Assembly (NCBI GenBank): GCA_030141605.1
Contig: JAQGDQ010000157.1
Location: 387,266-451,265 of the forward strand
DNA: 64,000 nucleotides
Source: Tubiluchus corallicola
Lineage: Eukaryota; Priapulida; Priapulimorpha; Priapulimorphida; Tubiluchidae
Direction: 5' to 3'
Within the stretch, counting starts at the first letter, position 1; every line of letters starts with the position of its first letter. Positions 47,201-55,978 of the stretch are shown here, piece by piece. Position numbers and translations under genes: made by a program. Below the pieces are notes generated by a model. That model made no database searches and had not been told where the DNA came from. It worked only from the letters and a program-made list of their open reading frames with translations.

Positions 47201-50200
47201 CTCGTGTGTTTTGTCCCACCAGCTCCATTTTTGAAAAATGCCAAGAATCAGTTTTGTTTCTCATAGGTGTATTTTGGAATATGTGGAAAGCATCACCATA
47301 TCTGCCACCTACCAATACAAAACTTGCAGTTGCCAAATGTATAACGACTGTTATCAACTCGTCGAATAATGCCTGGGAATTGCATCTTAAGCATAAGGAT
47401 GGTAGAGGAGTCTCTGTACTTTGTGAATATCCTTTCTTCTTTCAATGTAGAGAATATCTTGTGCAAATTTTGGTCATTGAAAGCTTGCCAAAACTTTTTG
47501 GAGTTGACATGTATACGGGTGAGTACAACATGAACAAAGAACAACAACTTAAGCTTTTTGATGACATATGCAACAGGCTGAAAGAATCTTTAAACTCAGT
47601 TGAACATCTAAAAGGTAATGAGAAGAAGGACCAAACCACCAACAAACAGTATGTTATTTTAAAAACACTTAGAAATATTGCTATATCAAGCCCAGCTTTG
47701 GAGAAACGAGTTGTCTTGATGCTGTGTATGATTTTTGCAGAATATGGTATTACGCTTGATATGACACGAAAAGTGTTGCAGGACATAGCAGTTGAGTTGC
47801 ATTATCCAGATGTGCAAGCATACATGCTAAGTCACCTGCCTTACTTACTTCATGATTTTTTGTCCAAAAATATTGCTATCAGTAGCTTCCCATGTAAACT
47901 ATTCCTGCATAATAGCACAAAATCATTTTTCAAGGAATATTATAAAAGCATTGTACCTTATCTTGTTATGCACGATTTTTTGAAAGAAGTAAAAGAACTG
48001 GCAGCAGATATTTCGATGGAGTACAAACTTGTTCTTCAAGAATGTTTTCCGACGGTTGTTGCACACATACTACCTTTTTTTGTTATGACGTCAGACCCTC
48101 ATACTAGCATGAAATACGAAGAACTTGATATCCAAGATGCAATTCTCTGTTATAATAAGTATGAGAAAGATCTTGGAGGTGATGCTGTTCAGGATAATTT
48201 ACTGACAACAAATGTAGCTGAAGTGGTTTTTCAGCTGTTGATGTTACTTGATTTTAGTAAAAGTGACAGAATACGTGCAGAATTTACCACGAAACTTGAT
48301 TTTCTTGCTCCAGAGTTAAATCCTCCTTGTTTTGAAGGTTCTGTTATAGCAGCAGCCTTGGACTACTTGACCACATGCGGAAAAAAGGACGGGAATTCAA
48401 CTCTGGTTATGCTTTTGGCCAAAAAAGTGGACGATATTCAGAAGATTATCTGCAAACTGGCATCGGCTATAGCAAGGTCTCATACAAAATTTGAGCGTTT
48501 TAGAATACTATTAATGTATAAACTGTTTGTTACAATGCTAATGCAAGAACTTCCATCTGGATTGGGAGGAAGTTGGAGTTTTGTGTTAAAGAGCACCATT
48601 TATACACTTTGCCATGTTATCAGCCAGTTAAATTTGTCGAAGTTGAGCATGTTGGACTGTAATATTGGGTTAGTTTCTTTTCAGCTTTTAGAAGTTATAT
48701 GCACTTCTGCATTGAAATTTTGCAAGCAAGAGGTGGAACGCCATCTGCCTTATATTACAAGCACCATTGTGCCGTTAATTATGCAGAATGAGAGTCACTT
48801 GGTAAGTGAGAAGGCTTTCGCATTGTTGGAGCTGCTTGTAGTAGATAATGGTGCCTTATTAAGCCATGCTATTAAAATACTCGACCCCTTTCCCTGTACT
48901 GAAGCTTTTGAAAGACTTCACGAAGCCCACAAAAAGTTTAAATATGAAAATCGGCTTCTCTCACTAGAAGAAGAAATTGAATTGTTTGTTAATTCAGAGT
49001 TAAACAGTAAACGGAATTCTCGCATGGAAAGCCTCAAATTTCTTTGTCATCAGTTGGGTACTAGGATGCCTGAGCTAATTTTTTTGGCCGAAACATATAC
49101 AAAACAGCAGCCTGATAATGTACTTCCAAAACTAATATGTGAGTTGATTAATATATGCAAGTGTAGCAGTGAACTTGGTATAAGGAGAGAGGCAGCAAAA
49201 TGTTTGGGACATATAGGAGTTCCAGATATGTTAGCCATGTTGTTACTTCCAAATGAAAACACAAAAACCATTTTGAAGGCTATTAAAATAGAAGGCATTG
49301 AAGCTGAATGGGATTTCTCCTTTAGTAGGAAGTATTTGTTACTTCATGTTTTGGCTAACTATCTGACAGATCCAGACATCACTGTGGTTACAGCTGCATG
49401 TTCAGTCGTAAAGCAAATTTTGGCTACGAAATTGGGACAGGACTTTATGTTGCAGTATGCACAAACTCAAGATAGTCATCTTTTACAGCTATTGACTCCT
49501 TTTAAGTCAACGAAAAAAGCTGATAAGAAAAAGCATGTACAGAATGAAGCTACCTTCTTATCGTTTGTTAATTCAGAAGCACTTTGGATGCCTGAATTTT
49601 CCACACATTCCAAATGGATAACTAATCTAGTGTGTGCATTAATCAATAGCTCAGCTGTCGCAGATGAGGTGCTACTTGCACTGGAACCTGTCTGTAAAAC
49701 TAAAGTTGAGTTTTGTGAAATGGTAGTACCATATCTCGTTCATGATATTCTCAGTTCCAATAGTGATACTTTTAGAGAAGTCATTTCACAGCAATTTCGA
49801 AACTTCTTTGCAGCCCATTGTGGATGCACAAGTCAAAGAAGTCGCTCTGTGACTCCATCAGTTTTAGGTGTAACTGAAGCGGCACCAGTCTACATGTGCA
49901 CAGAAAGTCTAAGAGTGATGCTTAATGTCGTGCAACATTTACGTTGCCAACAACAAAATTTTAACAGACAGGGTTTATCTACTCCTTGGGATAATAACTT
50001 CTGGATTGAGGTGGATTATCTGCATTTGGCAAAAGCTGCTCATTACTGTTCATCTGATTTTTCCTCTGTTTTATTCATGGAAATCTGGTATGGTGTTCAG
50101 AGGAATCCTTTGCAACACCAGAAATCGGGATCTGAAAGTGAAGATGGAGCTAAATTTGGTGATTCATTTTTCGTGTCACAACTGGATTCTATAGGTTCTT

Positions 50201-53200
50201 CAAACAATGATATTGACAGCCATGGCTTGTTACTAGAGGCGTACAAAACCATTGGTGATCCCGATTCTGTCTATGGTTGTGTTGTTGATCGGCTTACAGA
50301 TGCTACTACTCGAATAAATATGTATGAATTTGAAAGAAAATCAGAATGGGCTCTTGGGAGTTATTACAATTTACCAAGTAAAGCTGGCATCACTTGTCAG
50401 AACTCGATTGGCATTTATAAAGCAATGCAAAATATGGGTCTTTATCAGATTCTTAATGAGCATTTGGGTAAAATTAAGACAAGTTGCTCTGCTGAGGATG
50501 ATGAAATAAAGGAACTTCAATTTGAGTGTGCTTGGAGAAATTGCCAGTGGGATTTAGATAGCAGACATGCGTCACAAAATACTGGAATGCATGAAGCAAT
50601 ATATAGCTCTTTGCAAGCTATTAAGGATAATGACGCTTCTTTTGCTGATGAATTTATTTCTTCTGGTAGGGAGGCTGCAATGTCAACTTTATGTCACATT
50701 AGTTTAGAGTCTGTAAGAAATGTTTGTCCAGTACTGTGCAATTTGCAATGCTTGTTGGAAATTGAAGAAATTGTTAGTGTTATTTCAGGTGATTTCCCCA
50801 TACAGAAGGTAATTGACCAATGGTTGAAGAGGAATAGTATGAATTGCAAAGACTATGATTTTGTGGAGCCTATAATTTCACTTCGCTGTCTGCTGTTGTC
50901 ACAGGTGATAAATACTTCTGTGATAAGTGACAGAGAAGTAAAGAGCTCTGTGCAACGAGCTTTGATAGATAATTTGATATTTAAAACTAGAATAGCTAGG
51001 GAAGCTGGATTGACTCAAGTAGCAGAGAATACAATGCATTTGTTGAAAGAATTGCATAATGCATATTCCTTAACGTCAATGTCATGGCGATTGGAAGAAG
51101 CTTTGATTTACTGGGCAAGGTCAGATCATGACACTGCTCTTTGTTTCCTCAAATCACTAGTGGAAGATCTGCTGGAGCAGTATGAGGGTAATATGTTGGG
51201 TGAGGGTAGCGCTTCGCTTTACCCACAGTCATTATGTGTGTATGCGGAGTGGCTTTCCACTACTCGGTATAAGCATCCTAGAGTTATAATGGAAAACTAT
51301 TTGGAAAAAGCAGTGGTAGTGGTAGAAAACTTGGCACTTGAAGGCACAATTGTGGTAGATGCATATTTAGCACTTGCACGCTATGCTGACCAACAGTATT
51401 CCGAGAGAGTCAAGTACATCAAATCTAGCACTTTTGAATCTAAGAGAGCACTGATTGAAAAAAGCAAAAATGATGCCAAGTTGATCATCCAGTACAAACA
51501 ACAAGGTGATGGCAATCAGAATATCACTGTGCCCCAGAGGGCACTAAGAACAATTGAAAAGCAGAGCGAGATTGACAAAATTGAAATAGATGAACTGCTT
51601 AATTCTAAAAATGAGCTTTTAGTAAAAGCCGTGCATAATTATCTCAAAGTTTTACGTGCAGGTGACGAGCATGATCTACGCATTTTCCGTTTAATTTCTC
51701 TTTGGTTTGACAATATCAAGAACCCTGTTGTAAATAATGTAATGAATGATGATTTGCAAGAAATAAAGAGCAGCAAATTTTTGGTGTTGATGTATCAACT
51801 AGCAGCTAGAATGACAGTGAAAAAATCTGATGGGGATATATTTCAATCAACATTGGAGGGTCTAATTCGAAGAACTGTTATTGACCATCCTCATCACACA
51901 TTGTCTATTATTTTGGCATTAGCAAATTCAAATAAAGATAATTTATTAGCTCAAGAAAGTGCCTCATCAAGCAGGGGAAGACGAAAGTCCAAAGAAGTGA
52001 CAAATGTCAGAATAAATGAAGAAGAACGAGTTTTGGCTGCAAAAAATTTGCTATTTTCATTAAAATCTCATTGTGGTCAGTTGATTACTGATATGGAATT
52101 GCTGTCGAACACCTTCATCGCATTTGCTTACTTGGATGTAAGAAAGTACAAAAATGAACAGAACAAGGCTCTTGGTATCCCCAAAGAATACTCACTTTTG
52201 GCAACACAAAGGTTCAGAAATGTTTCTGTTCCAATTGTGGAAATACCTGTTGATGATTCATGTCAGTATAAGAATGTTGTTACCATTCATGGTTTTAAAC
52301 ATACATTTTCGCTTGCCGGAGGAATAAATTTGCCAAAAATTCTTACCTGTATAGGCACTGATGGTAAACACAGAAGACTTCTCGTTAAAGGCAATGATGA
52401 CCTGCGACAGGATGCTGTAATGGAACAGGTTTTTGGCATTGTTAACATGCTTTTGCGTTGTCGAGACGAAACCAGAAATAGGCAGTTATCAATTCGTCAA
52501 TATAAAGTTGTTCCTTTATCTCAGAGAAGTGGTTTGTTGGAATGGTGTGAAGGAACTACACCATTTGGAATGTATTTAATAGGTTCTGATAATGAAAGTG
52601 GGGCTCATAAACGATATCACCCTAGTGGATGGACAGGAAAGGAATGTCGCAAAGCTATGTATGAGCTGCCTGGAACCAAGTACGAGAGGTTTCTGACTAT
52701 ATGCAAGAATTTTCCACCCGTGTTCAGACATTTCTTTTTTGAAAAGTTCCTTGACCCTGCCATATGGTTTGAAAGACGAATAACATATACCCGAAGCGTG
52801 GCCACAAATTCTATAATAGGTTATGTGCTCGGACTTGGTGACCGACATGTGCAGAACATATTGATTGACTGCAATACAGCAGAAATGATTCACATTGACT
52901 TAGGGGTAGCATTTGAGCAAGGAAAAATACTGCCCACTCCTGAAACTGTCCCGTTCCGGTTAACTAGAGATGTAATTGATGGCATGGGAATAACTGGTAC
53001 TGAAGGAGTTTTTAGAAGATGTTGTGAGAAAACAATGCAAGTTTTGCACAATTCACAAGAAGCAATTATGACTATTGTTGAAGTTCTACTGTACGATCCA
53101 TTGTATGTATGGAATCTTAGCCCTTTAAAGGCATTTGCTATTCAGCATGATCGAGATGAAAGTGCTATAGACGTTTTCGATAATGGAGGTCATGGTGATG

Positions 53201-53391
53201 TGGATAATTCTAGTGATGGCAAGAAAATGGCTGCAGCTGAACGTGTCCTCTTGCGGCTACAACAGAAACTGCAAGGTGTTGAAGACAGCGTGCCGCTAAG
53301 TGTTTCCGGACAAGTTAGCCATCTTATTCAGGAAGCGAGGGACCCAAAGAATCTTTCTGTCTTGTTTCCCGGTTGGGCACCATATATTTAA
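44260..53391 (+). CDS. ATM: ATM serine/threonine kinase, complete in one coding exon
   Basis: Apical kinase of the double-strand-break response (PIKK family), recruited by the MRN complex. The 3043 residues match the human protein (3056) end to end. The N-terminus carries the TAN-type stretch VCCQQLNADKVSERKR. KKRRR at 384-388 sits at the human nuclear signal. A long helical-repeat solenoid runs to about 1900, the FAT domain spans about 1930-2550, and the kinase domain about 2680-2980. Lys2710 (LVKGNDDLRQD), catalytic Asp2861 and Asn2866 (GLGDRHVQN), and metal-binding Asp2880 (HIDLG) are all present. So is the activation segment GVAFEQGKILPTPETVPFRL, and the FATC ends LFPGWAPYI. Ser1973-Gln falls near the human Ser1981 autophosphorylation site. 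The kinase-FATC linker has no cysteine. No intron interrupts the coding region; an acceptor-like GGCTGTTTCAG ends 4 bp before the ATG, suggesting an untranslated first exon. Poly(A) signals follow at 53519, 53672 and 53897. Confidence 0.99.
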   Translation: MSSLQDLIVCCQQLNADKVSERKRQMERLRHLLSHLQLVRVLDKNSDSSSHASKSTCTWDNILTSVQTMIEREANLMENAKLRGSKTNSASAAAKKRKECMSLLKFVILTANKRGTRLSCPEIMTHIMAALTNEYTNKIFGSDYSKILAKEVLPNRNYITEISVKTWDKLLEIYIEKIVDTENDAPVGTDRVLFSSILCMVVQRAVVQISIKPKMITGITAALKNLRLEKNHVVVENLLAAVNCLCKALAFECRNMICKLGETVFTSVLYFFTIQVSESLRHEVVEFMQLQMSVHHPLGVKQVDDGALAIDIEVWNCHLRHLYEALYNEIFTKSSRGSASGSLSPGVVDLASSVFHQVLTETCSAIDVTQLSGCQTSMSTGSSKKRRRIETGWDMLRNQINSLKKSKQVIPWLQLLHGILVTYSSDLPSSELLPFLTTVHDTLSENKIPELSDWLFLCLSALGKCEAHFPAGMLDKDVCKSRWAAIWATTVRYVAAFHNREGMNLLSRIIQLQLFHPDKKLFHMFLSMVCPVTWEALNVLSVYLDCFSLPEKFEPDSLSVGEGQPYDGRYILRFKLLKWLLRYEVITYLHDSDTKSLLASVLFRLCLKYPSESITTIVKKNGRGKWSKQVEENYLRIAFHNNKTVINQTFSNTGVPNSLLLDLQRELHSTLVESGKILMQKCLYDDPLKSLCKLVCFCGLVTRILQMQVCHGVFCADNLPNFVLEKLVLKMLESIVHFLKVCEPLETDKTLVADAVSVIPEFWFDVQEQRMNAQLSRSCMSADLLEWLLQQATRFVEETQRCDVLEETEMDDFDKILDFPSNITKVPNDSLFDINHDDNDTLASQCSEMSLSSQQSAFNMDCDPLSDETVTKMQKLQLACMSVLCKYCINEDSIDVVQLSGSSSGVVKTKLLAMLDKYDKGRAAHLHMLITIVSGLTTENHKLNDRELGILLEKLQTALKEYYRNQTVVSRLLDILNDCIPRVFCPTSSIFEKCQESVLFLIGVFWNMWKASPYLPPTNTKLAVAKCITTVINSSNNAWELHLKHKDGRGVSVLCEYPFFFQCREYLVQILVIESLPKLFGVDMYTGEYNMNKEQQLKLFDDICNRLKESLNSVEHLKGNEKKDQTTNKQYVILKTLRNIAISSPALEKRVVLMLCMIFAEYGITLDMTRKVLQDIAVELHYPDVQAYMLSHLPYLLHDFLSKNIAISSFPCKLFLHNSTKSFFKEYYKSIVPYLVMHDFLKEVKELAADISMEYKLVLQECFPTVVAHILPFFVMTSDPHTSMKYEELDIQDAILCYNKYEKDLGGDAVQDNLLTTNVAEVVFQLLMLLDFSKSDRIRAEFTTKLDFLAPELNPPCFEGSVIAAALDYLTTCGKKDGNSTLVMLLAKKVDDIQKIICKLASAIARSHTKFERFRILLMYKLFVTMLMQELPSGLGGSWSFVLKSTIYTLCHVISQLNLSKLSMLDCNIGLVSFQLLEVICTSALKFCKQEVERHLPYITSTIVPLIMQNESHLVSEKAFALLELLVVDNGALLSHAIKILDPFPCTEAFERLHEAHKKFKYENRLLSLEEEIELFVNSELNSKRNSRMESLKFLCHQLGTRMPELIFLAETYTKQQPDNVLPKLICELINICKCSSELGIRREAAKCLGHIGVPDMLAMLLLPNENTKTILKAIKIEGIEAEWDFSFSRKYLLLHVLANYLTDPDITVVTAACSVVKQILATKLGQDFMLQYAQTQDSHLLQLLTPFKSTKKADKKKHVQNEATFLSFVNSEALWMPEFSTHSKWITNLVCALINSSAVADEVLLALEPVCKTKVEFCEMVVPYLVHDILSSNSDTFREVISQQFRNFFAAHCGCTSQRSRSVTPSVLGVTEAAPVYMCTESLRVMLNVVQHLRCQQQNFNRQGLSTPWDNNFWIEVDYLHLAKAAHYCSSDFSSVLFMEIWYGVQRNPLQHQKSGSESEDGAKFGDSFFVSQLDSIGSSNNDIDSHGLLLEAYKTIGDPDSVYGCVVDRLTDATTRINMYEFERKSEWALGSYYNLPSKAGITCQNSIGIYKAMQNMGLYQILNEHLGKIKTSCSAEDDEIKELQFECAWRNCQWDLDSRHASQNTGMHEAIYSSLQAIKDNDASFADEFISSGREAAMSTLCHISLESVRNVCPVLCNLQCLLEIEEIVSVISGDFPIQKVIDQWLKRNSMNCKDYDFVEPIISLRCLLLSQVINTSVISDREVKSSVQRALIDNLIFKTRIAREAGLTQVAENTMHLLKELHNAYSLTSMSWRLEEALIYWARSDHDTALCFLKSLVEDLLEQYEGNMLGEGSASLYPQSLCVYAEWLSTTRYKHPRVIMENYLEKAVVVVENLALEGTIVVDAYLALARYADQQYSERVKYIKSSTFESKRALIEKSKNDAKLIIQYKQQGDGNQNITVPQRALRTIEKQSEIDKIEIDELLNSKNELLVKAVHNYLKVLRAGDEHDLRIFRLISLWFDNIKNPVVNNVMNDDLQEIKSSKFLVLMYQLAARMTVKKSDGDIFQSTLEGLIRRTVIDHPHHTLSIILALANSNKDNLLAQESASSSRGRRKSKEVTNVRINEEERVLAAKNLLFSLKSHCGQLITDMELLSNTFIAFAYLDVRKYKNEQNKALGIPKEYSLLATQRFRNVSVPIVEIPVDDSCQYKNVVTIHGFKHTFSLAGGINLPKILTCIGTDGKHRRLLVKGNDDLRQDAVMEQVFGIVNMLLRCRDETRNRQLSIRQYKVVPLSQRSGLLEWCEGTTPFGMYLIGSDNESGAHKRYHPSGWTGKECRKAMYELPGTKYERFLTICKNFPPVFRHFFFEKFLDPAIWFERRITYTRSVATNSIIGYVLGLGDRHVQNILIDCNTAEMIHIDLGVAFEQGKILPTPETVPFRLTRDVIDGMGITGTEGVFRRCCEKTMQVLHNSQEAIMTIVEVLLYDPLYVWNLSPLKAFAIQHDRDESAIDVFDNGGHGDVDNSSDGKKMAAAERVLLRLQQKLQGVEDSVPLSVSGQVSHLIQEARDPKNLSVLFPGWAPYI

Positions 53392-53518
53392 GGATGCTTT
53401 TATAGGCTGAAGGAGTTTTAGTACAACCGGTATTGTTTTTGCTCAATTTGTGCCGCTGCGGTCGAAGGAAATTGTATGAGATTTACATATTCGTTGGACT
53501 GACGCTTGACGGGAACCT

Positions 53519-53902
53519 AATAAAATCTTGAGTCGTTAAAAGTTATCAGGAAGTCGGAATTGATTCTGAATGATGACTGTTAAATACATTTATTCACTGG
53601 GCTGTGGTTAGTTTAATACTGTAAAATTATGAACAGCCAACAGAGTTACTGAAGTTAATATAATTATGCAAAATAAACGCAATGGTTTATATTTTCTCCG
53701 ATTCACAGCAAACTGCTCAATTTGATTGTACAGATATGTGTAAAATTAATGGATGGCTCAGTTAAGATAACACTGTACACTGTATAGCCTGCCTGTTATT
53801 ATTATTCTTAAAATTAATACTTTTTATAGCCTTGTCTTTGTAAATTTTATTCTAGGATTTTAATTACAATACATGTATTGCATATATCCACTTTACAATA
53901 AA
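53519..53902 (+). terminator. Candidate poly(A) signals of ATM
   Basis: AATAAA hexamers at 53519-53524, 53672-53677 and 53897-53902. The last is followed by GT-rich sequence (TGTGTAGTGTTGTGT), the usual downstream element, and is the best candidate. Confidence 0.6.
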
Positions 53903-54917
53903 GACATTATGTGTAGTGTTGTGTACTTTCCAAATTTGTTATGCATTTAGAAAAATCAAAGCATTGTTATTCCTTAAATTACTATCTGTGAAGTATGCAC
54001 CATTGCAGTGGTGTTTTTATGTGATCTTTCCTAACTCTGCTCAAGTTGCTAACTTAACTAGAAATACTAGCATTGTCAACCAAAAATGTAGTAGAGCTTG
54101 ATTGAACTGCCGAATGCCTTTATGCATCATGTATGGAGTTATTATACATAATATTATAAAGCTTTTTTTAAGCTGGATATGGTTTCATGTGTTATACATA
54201 TATATATATATATATGTATTACAATAATAATAATGTTTTCGTGCATTTTTATGCTTTTACTTACAGTGTTAATAATCTGAGCGTATAACGATACTTTGTT
54301 TTTTTTTTCAAGAAGCTTGTAATTCATTAATAAGAAAATTTAATGCAAACTTAACTTGAAATTTAGCATTATTCCAAATACTGGACTGTTACAGTAGCAA
54401 TTTAAACATTATACTTTTGTGTGAAGTTACTTTTTCATTGTAGCAACTAATACAGAGATGCATAAGCTGCGCTAACGAACGCGCAGAAAGATGGAGTAGC
54501 GGTTATAGTAAGCAAGTGAGTGTTGATTTTTAACTTCTAAAATGCAAGACATTCCTTCATTTATAAAGTAAGGGCAGGTCAGTGTTCTATATACTGTGTA
54601 AATGATTGCATTCTTGACTGGCATGCTTTGCTTAGCTGGCTGCGTGCCAAGGTGTATGTATAAAATTCCTTTTTACGACTGTGAATGTGAGGTTGTTGCC
54701 TATATGTGGAATTGTTACATACTTACAGAGTATAACATGTTTTTTCGGAGTTCTAATGTGCTTACGCCAATAGTAATTAAATAATTGGTACATAAGAAAT
54801 AAGCTGTTATTAGCCCATATTTTCTCTGTAAAATTTTTAAAAATTAATAATAATTATTATGGCGTAATGTAAACACAATAACAAGTATAAAAGTAAGGCC
54901 ATGAAAATAAACCAACG
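53903..54917. other. Intergenic stretch after ATM
   Basis: AT-rich with a short TA microsatellite at 54198-54217. At 54465-54515 a GC-richer patch (CTGCGCTAACGAACGCGC) ends in a donor-like GCAA/GTGAGT, a possible untranslated first exon of the downstream gene. Confidence 0.35.
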
Positions 54918-55176
54918 AACCAGTTTAGTCTAGTGGTAATGCATCCTCTTTTTGTCTGGGAAGTCGCGAGTTCAATACAGCAGCCGGGTAATACCAAAGA
55001 CTTTAAAATGATGCCTTATATTGCCCTGCCTGGCGCATTTAGAGTAAAAGCGGGGTATTAATCTCTCTTATGTATCGTGTAGATTTTTGTTTACGGTCGG
55101 CCCAAAAGCTCTTTGCCGCTTATGTGAATTTGTCATCCTAAAAGCTCACTAAATAAAGAATATTACTATGATTATA
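54918..55176 (+). mobile_element. tRNA-derived SINE, copy 2
   Basis: A-box TAGTCTAGTGG (54926-54936) and B-box-like GAGTTCAATAC (54968-54978) stand at the usual spacing of a tRNA promoter. The body TACCAAAGACTTTAAAA and the tail CTAAATAAAGAATATT match the reverse copy at 16.1-16.35 kb. Confidence 0.88.
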
Positions 55177-55895
55177 TTGTTGTAAACAGATGTGAATGAA
55201 TCTATTTGCGTCGTGATGCTCTGTAATAAAAAATCAGCTGAATGGCAGAGTCTACTCTATTGTCACACGCCTGGCAAATGCAGTTGTATGGTATGTAACC
55301 AAGCTGTCTGACCTAATTCTCTTTCTTGTGGCAGTCGTTTGAAATGAAGAAATTATTTCTTTTTCCACTGCATTTGAAGATCATTTCTATTGCCCTATTT
55401 ACGTTAGCCAGAATTTCGGTAAAGTGGAAAATTTTTATAAGTAGAAAATTTTCCCCCTTTTGAAGATTTAATTGTAGTAGTAATTTTACACTCCATGTTT
55501 TATTTTGCGTTCAAGCGCGTTGGACTATCTTATTAAAACACGTAATATTTAGTCTCTTCAGGTTCAGACTTATCAATCACGATCTCGGATAGTAAAGTTC
55601 ACTTGTTCAATATTGATGAAAATACCTTTTTTCGCAGTTCTTTTAAGTACCTTACCTTAAACGTATAAAACGACAGTTTGTACTAAACTTTGTATGTTTC
55701 CAAGCATAGCCAGGTTCGGGGGTAAAGGAAGAATGGCCGAACCCTGAATCCTGGTCAGCTTCCTGATGACTCCCACATGTGGACCTCTGTGCTGCATGTG
55801 GTGTGAGTTCTTTTGATCAATTGACTGTTTGCTTGCAAATCAGTTGACTGGTTGCTTGCAAATTTTAAATGATTGCCTTTTACTATTGTTTGCAG
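55177..55895. other. Upstream flank or 5' UTR intron of the downstream gene
   Basis: AT-rich. Ends in an acceptor TTACTATTGTTTGCAG at 55895, which would start the exon carrying the start codon at 55979. Confidence 0.45.
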
Positions 55896-55978
55896 GATGG
55901 TACAGAGAGTGTAGCAACCAATATGGCTGACACTCAGTTGTCACTAGCTGATAATTTGGCGTAAAATGGTCAAACCAG

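Noticed and set aside
53392-53902. Poly(A) tract expected of a recent ATM retrocopy
   Set aside because: None seen after the coding region; only ordinary poly(A) signals occur, so a recent insertion is not supported.
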